Source of the DNA: Vespa crabro
Taxonomy: Eukaryota; Arthropoda; Insecta; Hymenoptera; Vespidae
Reading direction: 5' to 3'
Length of the DNA: 64,000 nucleotides
Assembly: GCF_910589235.1 (NCBI RefSeq)
Contig: NC_060966.1
Location: 2,604,001 to 2,668,000, forward strand
The notes under the pieces were generated by a model. The model did no database searches, was not told the DNA's origin, and saw only the letters and a list, made by a program, of their open reading frames with translations. Below, one piece after another: positions 12,668-24,622 of the stretch. Position numbers and translations under genes: made by a program. The first letter of the stretch is position 1. Each line of letters begins with the position of its first letter.

Positions 12668-13175
12668 CCCTCTTCCTAATTCCCTTTCTCTCTTTCTTTC
12701 TTTCTCTAAAATAGTACGAAGCCGCCGGAGTAGAGAGGGAAATAATCAATCCAAGCTTATAGAGACGCAACGTAAAGACAGCGTTTCTCGCTTGTTTGGT
12801 AGTCCATATTTTGTCCAATCGCTGAAATCATACACCTTACGAATGAAATGTAATGAATAGCGTAATTGTTTGATGGATAAGATTATATTTAAGACTGAAT
12901 CAAAAAATTGGAATTTATGAATTCACTCTTCACTCGATCACTTACCCGTCGCGTGCGTTGAATAATATCACTCGATTCGTCTGGTTGAACGACCTATGAA
13001 TTGACCTATGAATTGAATAATTATTGAATAATTACCTTATTTCATACTAGAAGTATTTTATCATTAAATTTTATAATTTGTAGATAAGAATTTTTAAACA
13101 AAATAGATTATTTACCTTATTTAGTTTCATCGCATGATAAGACTCTACATGTGACAGTCGAGTATTCTGATTTAT

Positions 13176-13186
13176 GAGAAAGAGAC

Positions 13187-13217
<31 letters not shown>

Positions 13218-13232
13218 AAGAAAGAGAGAGAA
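13176..13232. repeat. AG microsatellite
   Basis: A run of AG dinucleotides just outside the 3' end of P450 pseudogene A. Its mirror is the CT run at 38,431-38,488, in the same place relative to A'. Confidence 0.95.
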
Positions 13233-13484
13233 TGTATTAAAATATTAATTTATTAGAAATTCGAAATAAGCAAAAATGACCTTCGAGGGATATATTAATT
13301 ATTTATTCATTATATCAAATTACATGAAATAATTAGTGAAAGGTTTTTGTACAGTTTTTATTTTATACAAATAATAATTTGTTTCTGCTACAGATTTTAT
13401 ACTATATTTCACAGAATTCGTTATGTATATATATATTAATTATGAATGTATTGCATATATATTATATGTTTTAATTAATTTCTT

Positions 13485-15322
13485 CTGTCAAATTTTAATC
13501 TTATTGGTTTTGCCGGTTTTAAAGTGAGGCTTATCTTTAAACCTATTTCTGCAATTCCTACTGGATTATTTATTTTAATTAAAAATCTTAGCAGCGTAGC
13601 AATGATTGTTGTCATATTTAGCATAGCAAAATGTTGACCTAAAAAAATAAAATCAATTGTAAATGCATTTTATTTTAGAATTTTCTGGAATATATTATAA
13701 AATAATCCATAGGAGTATGTAATTACCTATGCAATTTCTTCGACCGTAACTAAATAGAAAGAAATATGTAAAACAATTCTTTCCCGATAGGAACCTATCG
13801 GGATCGAATACTAATGGCCGTGGCCAATATTTTGCGCTTCCATGAAGTTTATAAATGAGAAATACTGCTGAACTATCTTTCGGTATAATCTAACCTTCTC
13901 TCAGTTAATACAATTAATAAAAAATATTATTGCTATATAATATATTCATATTATTAATGATAAAAAACATAAAATAAGTCATTTTGTATGCAGAGATATC
14001 TTCTATATCTTGCGTCACTCTACGGGCGATGACTTGTCCTGCGAAGATGTAATGTTTCCTTGATCACACGTTCCAAAAGTTTCATACTTTTAAAATTCAT
14101 TATATGTCATTGGAACATATTTTGGATCGTCCGAGCAGTAAATTCGATTAACTTCCTCATATACTTCGTCCTTTGTGATCGAAGATTTGGAAGACATGAT
14201 AAGAAATTAATATGAATATAATTTACGTCGGATACGTAATGACAAATTATTGAGAAAATGTTATATATATGTACTTGAATTTCCGGGAATGTTGCAAGCA
14301 TTAAGAGGACAAAGCTAATGGTTGTAGCTGAAGTTTCGCTTCCCTGAAAGCAATATACAGTTTTCCTTAATTGTCATTAATAAAAAAATGTTATTCCAAT
14401 TAAAAATAATAAATATGACTTGCAGCTATAATTATTGTATTCATTTCATTGCGGATATATTGCTCCGAATATTTTCCCCTTTCGTGCGACAATTCAAATA
14501 AAAAATCTAGAAGTGTCCTTGACTTTGGTTCTTGAAAAATGAACAAGAATCTCATTAATATTATTAGTAAATGAAAAGATTCAAAACTAAATTTTATTAA
14601 ACGTATATTTCATATTTTTACCTAAATTTCCCTCTGTTAATTCCCGATTAATTTTACTTTTCAATATAAATTTCTTCTTTTCTTTGATTATCTTTAGGAA
14701 TAAAAAACAATAATATATATATATGAAATATAAAATTAAAACTTCGAAATTTTGAAAAGTAGGAATACAATTTAAAAAATGTTTCTTCTAATTATACTTT
14801 GTTTGTAAAGTTATGCAGATAAAACAAATACGCCTGATATTTCTTTCCTATAGCAGTGTTATAAAAAATTATATTTGGATGTAACCATAATTTGAAGATC
14901 CTCTGTGCAGCTATATCCATTCCACTGAAAGAGCAGACGAAAAATATACAATACATTAAGAAAATAAAAGTTTCATTATTATTACCATTCTATTGCTTCA
15001 GCTAATTTGCAATCCGGATTTGTCAGCGAATATATTTTCGTACCCAGCATGCTGTCTTCCAATAAAAAGTTTAACAAAATTATATTAAACTTTAAACAAA
15101 AACGTCAATTTTATACACCTATAAATATTTCTAAATTCTACCACATATTATATCCAATGTACATCGAAAAATGTAATGGAAAACGTCTAATTCTTCTCCA
15201 ACTGAAGTTTCCAAGTTTTTCATTAAAATGATAGAATAATTAATGAATACATCTATATGCGATTTTGTATGTTTTAAAAGAAAGACGTCATTTAAAATTT
15301 TTCGATGAGGATTCCGCAATGA
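13485..15322 (-). pseudogene. CYP4-family P450 pseudogene A, exons 4-12
   Basis: Exons run on the minus strand from exon 4 (15,319-15,131, HRKILNDVFLL) through the I-helix exon (GSETSATT, near 14,330-14,270) and the ExxR exon (KETL, near 14,190-14,010). The heme exon (FSYGRRNCI, near 13,740-13,900) and last exon (stop TAA at 13,487-13,485) follow. Lesions: a 5-bp deletion after KETL (about 14,032-14,050) that shifts the frame, a TAG replacing a tryptophan codon at 13,890-13,892, and an extra base near 14,095. The first two also occur in A'. Exons 9 and 10 with their intron (about 14,105-14,350) resemble B rather than A', suggesting gene conversion. Exons 1-2 lie inverted at 16,979-17,340 and exon 3 is missing. 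Confidence 0.85.
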
Positions 15323-15325
15323 TGA

Positions 15326-15775
15326 ATGAGGGATAATGACAAATCAAGTGATTATTAATATAACATGAAAAAAAAAATCAATAATTCACGTGACGCGGGA
15401 ATGTAACATTTGTTACATTCTCCCATCGATTAAATTTACGTTCAGTCTGGAGAAGGAAACCTATAAAGGACACATTTTTCAGTTGGTACAAATTTATATA
15501 ATAATTTTAATTTAAAGGAGTATATTTAAGAATTTGAAAATTAGTAATAAAAATGATATTGAATAGACTTATCAATTAATTATTAATTATATCAAATCAT
15601 TTCAAATTATGAGGCATTAGTGTATGATCTTTGATTTATGCAGTTAGTACGTATTTATTTTGCATACATATTATCAATTACTACGCATAAAATTCCTTAC
15701 CATTGATAAAAATATAAAATATAAAATATAAAATAAAAGGAACATATAAAAGATGTAGAAAAATTTATAAAAATA
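15326..15775. repeat. Inverted repeat, left copy, at inversion breakpoint
   Basis: About 440 bp that recur in reverse complement at about 17,380-17,815. The pair brackets the segment carrying a LINE scrap, the A upstream region and A exons 1-2. In the other arm only one such copy exists (about 33,960-34,390). The repeat starts immediately next to the exon 4 acceptor region of A, so it marks the breakpoint of a local inversion. Confidence 0.8.
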
Positions 15776-15872
15776 TGAATATCCTTATAAAACTTGAATC
15801 TTTGTTATAAAGCAATTACGTTTAATACTATACTATAATCCATTACTCGGTACTTTGTGATTCTTTATTCTT

Positions 15873-16112
15873 TTAATCGCGCAGTTTTACTTTTAAAATT
15901 GTCAGTTCGTTAATCATGGCTTCAGCCGTGTGAAACTCAAGATTCTCTATTTCCCGTTTACATTCAAATTCAACATTCAATAAGCAATCTAAATAATTTT
16001 TCCGAGTATGTAGTACTCCATTTGAGTCAGTAATAAAATTATCATTTTCATCTTTCACCATTTCCGTTTTATCATGGAATCCTTTTAGAAAATTATTTAT
16101 CACATTGCACAT
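15873..16112 (-). pseudogene. Non-LTR retrotransposon (LINE) coding scrap
   Basis: A 79-codon minus-strand frame contains KDENDNFITDSNGVLHTRKN, then YLDCLLNV and later HTAEAMINELTILKV. This layout (a D-G-x-x-x-T-D lead, then W/YxxYFxxLLNV, then an acidic TAEP-like segment) is typical of the linker between endonuclease and reverse transcriptase in insect LINE polyproteins. No RT motifs follow, so it is a short fossil. Copies lie at 34,483-34,710 (4 codons shorter) and, more decayed, at about 45,880-46,080 on the + strand. Confidence 0.5.
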
Positions 16113-16978
16113 ACCACGGACGTTACTGCTTTGACGATTTTTATTTTTACTTGTCCTTTTTATACATATTGCTATTTTTTATACTTTTAATAATAATATT
16201 ATTATTAGTAATATTGTTATGATCCGACGTAGAGAAGATTGAAGTGAACTCGGAACTAGATGTCTCTAGACATACATTAGAAATTTTGACACGTAAACAT
16301 CGGTTGTCATCCGTCTTCTACGGTAACCCGAACTAAGCGAACGTTCAGAAGTATTTGAATATTTTATTAAAAGAGTTAATCTGTTAAATTGTTCATTGTA
16401 AATAAGTTGTTGTTTTGGTTATCAAAGTTTTTTCTTGTTTTAACGTATGGTTGCGGGTAACAATAGATAATCTATAAATTATGTTTAATATCTGTGTTTA
16501 TTAGCTAATGTTCTTCAAGAATTAAAACTGGAAACTCTTATTTTTCTTATGAACAAGATAAATAATAATTATTGAAGAAAAATACATATTAAAATAAGAA
16601 ACGAATGAAAATATAATTACACAAATTAATCATCAATCCAATGAAGAACCAAATGAATAAGATTTTATACGTCAGTGCTGTTGTTGCATTTATATTTTTT
16701 ATAAGTTGTGTAATAACATAATCATTATCGAGCGATCGTGCAAAAGAAACGTTTATGTAAGCAAATTCCAATTGAATGTACAAAGTCCATAGACTACAAT
16801 ATTTAAATAACCAGTGCTTCCCTCTTCATTCTTTCCTTTCACTGTTACGGCAGGAGAATCATAGTAGTTGCATTGTGCGATCAGTATGTCTGTAAATTAC
16901 AAAATTTATAACCATAATCGCTAGATTATATTTATTTTATTAAGTTATTTCCATACATTCTATTTGAATCAGTTCATC

Positions 16979-17345
16979 ATGGAATTCACTGTAATATTAA
17001 TTATTATTGAAACGATTTTATTTGGATTGCTCTATGGAATAGCAGAATATATTTTAAATAAATTACATATGTTTAATAAGATTAAAGGAATTTCTGGTCC
17101 AAAAGCATATCCAATTATTAGAAATGTTCATTCATTTATTGATGATACAGCTGGTAAACTTGCATCTTAAATATTTTATATGGCAGTATTTTACCCGATA
17201 TTTTTTTATAATCTTTTTTTAGCTTTATTCAACCAAATATTAAATCTCGGTAAGAATTATCAATTATTGAGGCGTGTATGGCTAGAAACGAAATTATTTG
17301 TAATCGTAGACAATCCCGAATATATCAAAGTAAGATATATTAACG
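16979..17345 (+). pseudogene. CYP4 pseudogene A exons 1-2, inverted away from the rest
   Basis: Exon 1 starts at ATG 16,979 with a membrane anchor (MEFTVILIIIETILFGLLYG) and the proline-rich hinge, here SGPKAYPII. The donor CTG|GTAAAC near 17,154 is preserved. Exon 2 follows (about 17,227-17,333, ending with a GTAAG donor). The sequence then joins the 17.38-kb inverted repeat instead of exon 3. It is in opposite orientation to A exons 4-12, so these exons can no longer be joined in one transcript. Confidence 0.85.
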
Positions 17346-17379
17346 TTATTTTAATAATTTTTAATAATTTTTAATAATT

Positions 17380-17815
17380 TTTATAAATTTTTCTACATCT
17401 TTTATATGTTCCTTTTATTTTATATTTTATATTTTTATCGATGGTAAGGAATTTTATGCGTAGTAATTGATAATATGTAGGCAAAAGAAATACGTACTAA
17501 CTGCATAAATCAAATATCTTCCACTAATCCCTCATAATTTGAAATGACTTGATATAATTAATAAATAATTGATAAGTCTATTTAATATCATCTTTTTTAC
17601 TAATTTTCAAATTCTTATATATACTCCTTTAAATTAAAATTATTATATAAATTTGTACCAACTGAAAAATGTGTCCTTTATAGGTTTCCTTCTCCAGACC
17701 GAACGTAAATTTAGTCGATGGGAGAATGTAACAAATGATACAATCCCGCGTTACGTGAATTATTGATTTTTTTTTCATGTTATATTAAAAATCATTAGAT
17801 TTGTCATTATCTCTC
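17380..17815. repeat. Inverted repeat, right copy, at inversion breakpoint
   Basis: Reverse complement of about 15,326-15,775. It runs from the poly-AT end of A intron 2 into the sequence upstream of gene B. This copy is in the ancestral position judging by the other arm, where the same sequence lies next to the B' upstream region. Confidence 0.8.
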
Positions 17816-18076
17816 ATGTTAAAGTCATCTATAATTTCTATGTTTCTTTTCCAATATTTTCATTCATATTCATTCGCTTTTTTACGCTTTTAACATGTTC
17901 GATAACATAGGCGATTTATTATAATTATAGGCAATTTATTATAATTATAGCTAATTAAGGTCACCTTATAGCTAATTAAGGTCAAGCATATTATATCAAA
18001 TAAATACTCATATGCTGATTTCAGATTCCTGTAACACATTATTATTATATATATATACATACATGAATTTGAATAC

Positions 18077-18107
<31 letters not shown>

Positions 18108-18288
18108 CATAACATATACAAAAAGCGAATAAACATCGTATTTATAAGATATTCATCATTCCAATAAAAAATTAATTTATAACCGGTTTATAAAGCAATA
18201 CTCAGTTATCGCATTTCTTCTATTAATAAGAAGTGGGGACAGAATCAAATTTTGGTGAAATCTCCGATCTTTCTAGACTGTTCTTATC

Positions 18289-18531
18289 CAATCAAAAGTG
18301 AAATGCCAGATGTAAGTGGTAATCACGTGAGCAAAGTCAGATTTATGTTTTCTTTAAATATTCCTCGCTTTTCTATTCCATCCTCAGTTTCTGTAAGGAC
18401 AGAAGTGTGGTAAAAGTCGTTGCGTAGTGCTATCAAATTATCTGTATATCTCAACAATTATTATTAGGGATATAAGATTATTTTCATTATATTTAAGTTG
18501 CTTATATATATTCCTATTGACACAATTCATC
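18289..18531 (+). promoter_or_regulatory. Upstream region of CYP4 gene B with CACGTG and TATA-like sites
   Basis: Within 250 bp of the start codon are CCAATCAAAAG (18,289), a palindromic CACGTG E-box (18,324-18,329, context TAATCACGTGAGCAAAG) and a TATATATA stretch at about 18,504. The E-box and its flanks are kept exactly at the mirror position upstream of B' (33,343-33,348). Such sites can bind bHLH factors, including bHLH-PAS proteins, but no function can be shown from sequence. Confidence 0.35.
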
Positions 18532-21240
18532 ATGTATTTCACCGTAATATTAATTATTATTCTAACAATTTTATTTGGACTATACTATGGAATAGCAGAA
18601 TACTTTTTAAATAAATTACATATGCTTAATATTATCAATGGCATTCCTGGACCAAAAGCATTTCCTATAATAGGAAATGCTCATCTGTTTATTGGCGACA
18701 CAACTGGTAAATTTATATCATAAATTCTTTTATATTTATGTATTTCATACAATAATTATTTATAATCTCTATTCTAGCTATATTTAAACAAATAATATAT
18801 CTTGGTAAGAATTATCAATTATTGTGGCGTGTATGGATAGGCACGAAATTATTTTTAGTAATAGAGAATCCTGAATATATCAAGGTAAGATCTATTAGCG
18901 TTGTCTTAATAATTCTTAATAATTTCATAATCTTTTCATTTTGTATTTTTATTCTTTTTTCCAAAGACTGCACTCAATAGTCCAAATATGATTGATAAGA
19001 GCGAGGAATATGAAAAATTGAAACCTTTTTTGGGCAATGGATTGTTAACTGCTCCAGGTGAAGTATATATCTTCCACATTGTTTACTAGTTCAAAAATAA
19101 TTATATTATGTATGTACTATCTAATATATTCTTTTTGTAACATTTAATCTTATGAAATGGAATAGTAAAAAATTTTTTCTCCTTTACTTACACATACAAA
19201 TGAATATATTATATGAATATGTAAAAGATATTTTCTATGTATAGACGAACAAATTAAATAAAATATGTAAATTAAAGTAATATGTAAATTATGTAAAATA
19301 AGTGAAATATGTAAATTAAACACTAATTGTTTTCCTTTTGATTTGATTTTAGCATCAGTATGGGATTCACATCGAAAAGTTTTAAATAAAATGTTCCTTA
19401 TGAAAAATATAAAGTCACATATAGATGTATTTATTAATCATTCTATCGCATTAATGGAAAAATTGGAAACTTTTGTTGGAGGAGAATTAGACATTTTTGA
19501 TTATGTCTTTCGCTGTACTTTGGATATAATATATGGTATTTTAATTTAGAAACTTTTAATGTCTATAAAATTTATGTACATTTGTTTGAATTTACTATAA
19601 TTCTGCTAAACTTTAAATTTGAAGATGTCACGCTGGATACGCAACTAAATTCGCTGACAAATCCGGATTGTAAATTAGCTGAATCAATAAAATGGTAGTA
19701 ATAATGATACTTTTATTTTGGTAATATATTATGTATAACAGAATATCTAACATTTTCATAACTTTCAGTTTGATGGATATATCAATAGAAAGAATCGTTA
19801 AATTATGGTTACATCCGAACATAATTTTTTATAACACTGCTAGTGGAATGAAATTTCAGGCGTGCGTGGCTTGTCTGGATAACGTAACAAACAGGGTACC
19901 ATTAATGCAAATAATTTTTAAATTGCATTACTTATTTTCAAAATTAATAAATTTTAATATAATATTTTCTATAGATATCGTAATTTTTTTTCCCAAAGAT
20001 GATGAAAGAGAAAATGGAATCTATGTTAACAAGTAAAATTAATCGGGAATTGACGACGGAAAAATTAGGTAAAAATAAGCATTATACCTTTAATAAAATT
20101 TAGTTTTCAATCTTTTCATTTATTAATGATAGATTCTTGTTCATCTTTCAAGGACAAAAACAGAAGACACTTTTCGATTTTTTATTCGAGCTTTCAAACG
20201 AAGGAGAAGTATATACGGAGAAAGATATTCGCGATGAAATGAATACAATAATTATAGCTGTAAGTCGTATTTATTATTTTTAATTGCAATAACATTTTTT
20301 TTATTAATGACAATTAAGGAAAACTGTATATTACTTTCAGGGAAGCGAAACTTCAGCCACAACCATTAGCTTTGTCCTCTTAATGCTTGCAACATTCCCG
20401 GAAATTCAAGTACGTATATATAACATTTTCTTAATAATTTGTCATTACGTATCCGACGTAAATTATATTCATATTAATTTCTTATCATGTCTTCCAAATC
20501 TTCGATCACAAAGGACGAAGTATATGAGGAAGTTAATCGAATTTACTGCTCGGACGATCCAAAATATGTTCCAATGACATATAATGATATTAAAAGTATG
20601 AAACTTTTGGATCGTGTGATCAAGGAAACATTACGTCTATTTCCTACAGGTCCTATCATCTCCCGGAAAGTGACGCAAGATATAAAAGGTACCTTTGCAT
20701 TCAAAATAATTTTGTACGCATTTTTCCATTGTTTTACGTTTTATATTTCATTATTTATAATATGAACGTATTATATAGTACTAATATTTATTTATTTATT
20801 ATACTAAGTTACTAAAAATTGGACTATACCGGAAGGATGTTCAGCAGTATTTCTCATCTATAAACTACATAGAAGTGCGAAATATTGGCCACGGCCATTA
20901 GTATTTAATCCCGATAGGTTCCTACCGGAAAGGAATTGTTCTACGTATTACTTTCCATTTAGTTACGGTCGAAGAAATTGCATAGGTAATTGCATACTCC
21001 TATAGATTATTTGAAAGTATATTCCAGAAAATTCCAAAATAAATTGCATTTACAATTGATTTTATTTTTTTAGGTCAACATTTCGCTATGATAGAGATGG
21101 CAACAGTAATCGCTACGCTGATAAAAAGATTTAGAATTACAATAGACAAGCCAATAGAAATTGCAAAAATAGATTTAAAGATGAGCCTCACATTAAAACC
21201 AGCAAAACCAATAAGATTAAAATTTGAAAAAAGAAATTAA
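18532..21240 (+). CDS. Cytochrome P450, CYP4 family (gene B), 12 exons, intact
   Basis: A microsomal heme-thiolate monooxygenase. Exons: 18,532-18,706; 18,778-18,884; 18,967-19,057; 19,353-19,535; 19,625-19,694; 19,769-19,895; 19,999-20,068; 20,153-20,259; 20,341-20,409; 20,514-20,688; 20,809-20,985; 21,074-21,240. All introns are GT-AG and the joined frame is open: 1,518 nt, 505 residues, normal for CYP4. Landmarks in order: N-terminal membrane anchor, PGPKAFPIIG hinge, I-helix AGSETSATT, K-helix KETLR (ExxR), the NPDRFLPE segment of the PERF region, heme loop FPFSYGRRNCIG with the axial cysteine, and a GQHFAMIEM helix. Substrate unknown; CYP4 enzymes act on fatty acids, hydrocarbons and xenobiotics. 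The last exon differs from B' much more than the others do. A 126-bp MITE lies 34 bp past the stop. Confidence 0.93.
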
Positions 21241-21274
21241 TTAAAACATAGAATATACATGAATGAATATATTA

Positions 21275-21400
21275 GGTCGACCGGAAAGTAATGTTGCTTT
21301 CTTACATTAAATTCAAACGAATGAATTTTTATCATGTTTTTATTTTTAATCACAAACACATATTGACATGCGCCGAAATGATATTATTTTCCGGTCCACC
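21275..21400. mobile_element. Mariner-type MITE, 126 bp
   Basis: The ends are inverted: GGTCGACCGGAAAGTAAT at the left and, read from the other end, GGTGGACCGGAAAATAAT (16 of 18 match). TA lies on both sides (21,273-21,274 and 21,401-21,402), as expected for Tc1/mariner insertion. The mirror site downstream of B' (about 30,250-30,290) lacks the element and gives the empty site, so it moved in after the arms formed. It has no coding capacity. Confidence 0.75.
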
Positions 21401-21599
21401 TACATACATAATTAATATGTTTATACATAACGAATTCTGGGAGTGATAACATACAATCTGTAGTAGAATCAAATTATTATCTGTATAAAATAAAAACCGT
21501 CTACTTGTGATTTCATATAACTTTATGTAATATTTATGTATTATTATACACCTTGAAGATCGTTATTGTTACTATATTCAAAGTTTCTATAAATTATTG

Positions 21600-22600
21600 T
21601 TTTTCATGTAATATCACAAAAATGCATTCTCGTAGAGTTTCTTCTCCGTAATGTTCTTTTAATTAACCTTTTCCTTATGGACGTCATGTTGTAAGGCAAT
21701 GTACTAAATTTCTTCTATTCGGATTCGGAAAATTAAATTGATCAATGTCTGATGAGGTAAATAGATTGTGATTGAAAGAAGAATTCAATTATTCATTTCG
21801 TAATGAAATATTAAAATATTATTCTACTAAATACGATGAGATTGGTTAAATCTTAGTATTATATTACCACTATAAAGGACCAATATTTTAGTAAGATACG
21901 TTCAGCAAGATAACTTCTTGTTTATTGGAACCGATACAACAGAATCCTTCTGTAAAATAAATCTCGTCCTGTATTTATCCCTTACTTTATAACGGCCAAT
22001 TAGAAAGATCTTTAGCGGGAATCCTCAACAGTTTATAAAATTTTTTTGAAATTAGTAAGACACCATATGATTTTCATCGCTCGGTCGAAGATCGTTAGAG
22101 AAGGAGAGAGAAAGAAAGAGAATGACATGAAATAAGTGTAAGAAAACAAGAAAAATGGGACATACATAAGAGTAGCATATTAACATTATGGCAATTAAGT
22201 AAATAATAATCGATCTTGGATGTTTAGTTGTCTCCTTTCTAGGAGCCTCTGATTACGAGCCTAGTGTTCATTACACGAAGAAATTTGCCTTGAAATGATG
22301 TCATTATGAATATTTGTATTCTTTCTGTTTCTCTCTCTCCTTCGAAAATCAGAGTTTACAGATAAGAAAACTAATATATCTCGTTTAACTAATCCAATTT
22401 ACATGTTATATAATGTAATAGTATACATCAATATACATCAATATTCATACCGACAAAATACTTTTGATGAAAATTAAAATTATTATATATCGTCCGATCT
22501 AGCAGATGAACCGAGAGATGTTAAAAAATAAATGCGACAAGGAAGCGATCGAATCAATTGTGAATTCACATATTTCAAATGGCCTAACACTCTGGGTCGA
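21600..22600. other. Spacer, no gene seen
   Basis: Arm homology ends at about 21,600. The next kilobase has no recognisable open frame; it contains a GA-rich stretch near 22,100. Confidence 0.5.
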
Positions 22601-22619
22601 TGTCGAAGCAAACTTTAAC

Positions 22620-23060
22620 ATAGGTTTATGTAATTTCACTTCTGATTACAACAATTAATTATGGTTCCCGATTTGCTAGTGAAGTAATTTATCACCAGCT
22701 TAGCGACAGTTTTTTTTGTTTGACGACCGATCTCGTTGAAAATGTTGAGAAACTGTAAACTCAATTTGAACAAAAATAAGTTCCTGCTGCTTTTATAGTC
22801 AAGGCCAGCTTCGGCCATCTTGATCGATGTATCGACCCAATGTATCGATTCCTGTCGAATTGAATAAACACTTCTTCTTGTCTTACAGGAGAAAAAACAC
22901 AGAACGATACAGATTTGTTTAATTAATATCCCATTTACATAATTCTGTTCTATTAGTTAGCGATAACTGAGGAATAATAGGGCGAAAAGATGCTCGGTAT
23001 TCGACACCCTATTATTCTCTTTTACGAATTGATTTATTTTGTACAAAATCGGTCATGGAA
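22620..23060 (-). promoter_or_regulatory. Promoter-like segment and a hairpin of unknown origin
   Basis: On the minus strand a TATAAAAG box at about 22,791-22,798 is followed about 30 bp downstream by possible start-site sequence, as in an LTR promoter. Further on, GAATAATAGGG (about 22,971) and CCCTATTATTC (about 23,008) form an 11-bp perfect inverted repeat. No match to the 5' end of the nearby gypsy element was found, so LTR identity is unproven. Confidence 0.25.
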
Positions 23061-24170
23061 ATTTACAATGAATAACAAGATTATAATTCTAAATTATCGT
23101 TACTGCTAATTGTAAAGAACTGTGCTTAACGGCAGACTGCAACGAACTGATAATAACTGCTGCGATGAATTTAACTAGACGACTGCGAATGATAAAGTCC
23201 TGACGATGAAGTGTATTCTGATGCGGGCCCGCCTGCAGCATCAAGTCGTTAGGCGCGTACTGTGCACGCGCCTCGCCTGCACGCGCCCCCTTGCACGAGA
23301 CGTTCTTTCATAAGCAATTGCGTGACGCTGTCCCTGCATGTACTTCCTTGGTCAGTTTTATCTCTACACGTGTGGCTCTTGGGCGCGCTCCGTTGCGTGA
23401 AAGAAGTATGATGCATCTTCTCGTCCTTGTTGTCCGAGCTATAGATCTACTGGTCGCGATGGATAAGGGCGACAGCATTAGCCTAGGATACCGTTTTAGG
23501 CCGTCAGCAAAATATCATTCCCCCGCGTTCCCGCAAATTAATGGGTGAACGCGCGTTCTTTAAAGGATCCCGTGAGTATTGGTCAAGTAATTGCGATATG
23601 CAGATCTCACCGTGTATTTGATTGGATGAGTTACAATTGTTTGTGTGTCTCGTGTATAATGTGTAGTTAGCTGAACTGGTTGCTAGAGAGCATAGACGCT
23701 GTGAGTCTGAAAAATGTAGTTTGACTCCTCAGATATCGTAAATCTAAAAGGTATAACTTTACTGTCTTTTAGCCTATTTTGAACTATCCACGTAAACTCA
23801 AATGAGATTGGTAAAGGGCGGAGTTTGACCTATAGAAAGGTAAAAAATAAATGCCCATTAGTCGAGAATAGTTCGTTGGAAAGTTTAAACATTTCATGTA
23901 TGCCTCTTTGTTCTAGTGCTCTTGAAGATTATAGGATTTCAATGGATATTTCAAGGCTAGGCGCAGATAGCCCGTAGCTTATCGAGTCTAGACTTTTACT
24001 TTTATTGTTTATTTATTGGTCGAGTCGACATATTTTCGAAACCCAGATATTTTACTAAGAATGCCTAAGCCCAGAGAAAGGTGGCCATGTGTTTTTTATC
24101 TGTGCGTTTTGTTTAGCTAATAGTCGATAAGTTCCCAAGAATAACTGTTTCCAAAGGTGTTATATGATCC

Positions 24171-24580
24171 TTAAGAAAAAGTACCGTGAACAATGGAGAG
24201 ATGCACGTATGCGTAAATAATCATCGTGTTTATTATATCAATGGATGTGGTTTTACTAAGAGGAGTTGCAATGGAGAACTTCATGAGCACATCTTGAATG
24301 ATTAATATGAATCTATTTCTCCTCGGGGTTTGAGGGAGAGGGCCTACTATATCCATTGACACTTTATCATATGCAGCACCTGGTGTGTCCGTTAGTATCA
24401 TTGGTTGTTTGTCTTTTACTCTGACTAACTTCGATAATTGACATTTTAGACAGTTCTGTATAAAATTTTGCATTTGTTCTTACATATTTTTCTAATGATA
24501 ACGTTGTCTTAATCTGTTATATGTTTTAGTTATTCCCTCATGTCCACCCAGGGCAGAGGCGTGATATTCTTGAATTAGGG

Positions 24581-24622
<42 letters not shown>

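Larger units (their letters stand above)
9900..21600. repeat. Left arm of the 11.6-kb inverted duplication
   Basis: Reverse-complement homology runs between this interval and 30,060-41,590, with x + y close to 51,672 over B/B' and within about 100-200 bp of it elsewhere. Landmarks in order include a promoter-like block, a CT microsatellite, a CYP4 last-exon relic, an AG microsatellite, CYP4 pseudogene A and CYP4 gene B. By eye identity is about 87-92% at 10-15.3 kb and about 97-98% at 15.3-21 kb. The segment 15.33-17.8 kb is inverted relative to the other arm. Confidence 0.9.

Noticed and set aside
12525..12860. 111-codon frame with a long leucine/serine repeat
   Set aside because: It is translation of the CT microsatellite; the mirror copy does not keep the frame.
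14107..14301. 64-codon frame repeated at 20,383 and 31,095 as a conserved small protein
   Set aside because: It is an off-frame reading through P450 exon 9, intron 9 and exon 10; conservation comes from the P450 gene.
19628..19822. 64-codon frame conserved in both arms (also 31,850-32,044)
   Set aside because: Antisense shadow of P450 exons 5 and 6.
22636..22818. 60-codon minus-strand frame beginning MAEAGLDYKSSR
   Set aside because: It starts at a promoter-like TATAAAAG and has no recognisable content; more likely part of an LTR or intergenic sequence.
22971..23020. Perfect 11-bp hairpin as a terminator or RNA gene
   Set aside because: A single short hairpin in a eukaryotic spacer with no other supporting signal.
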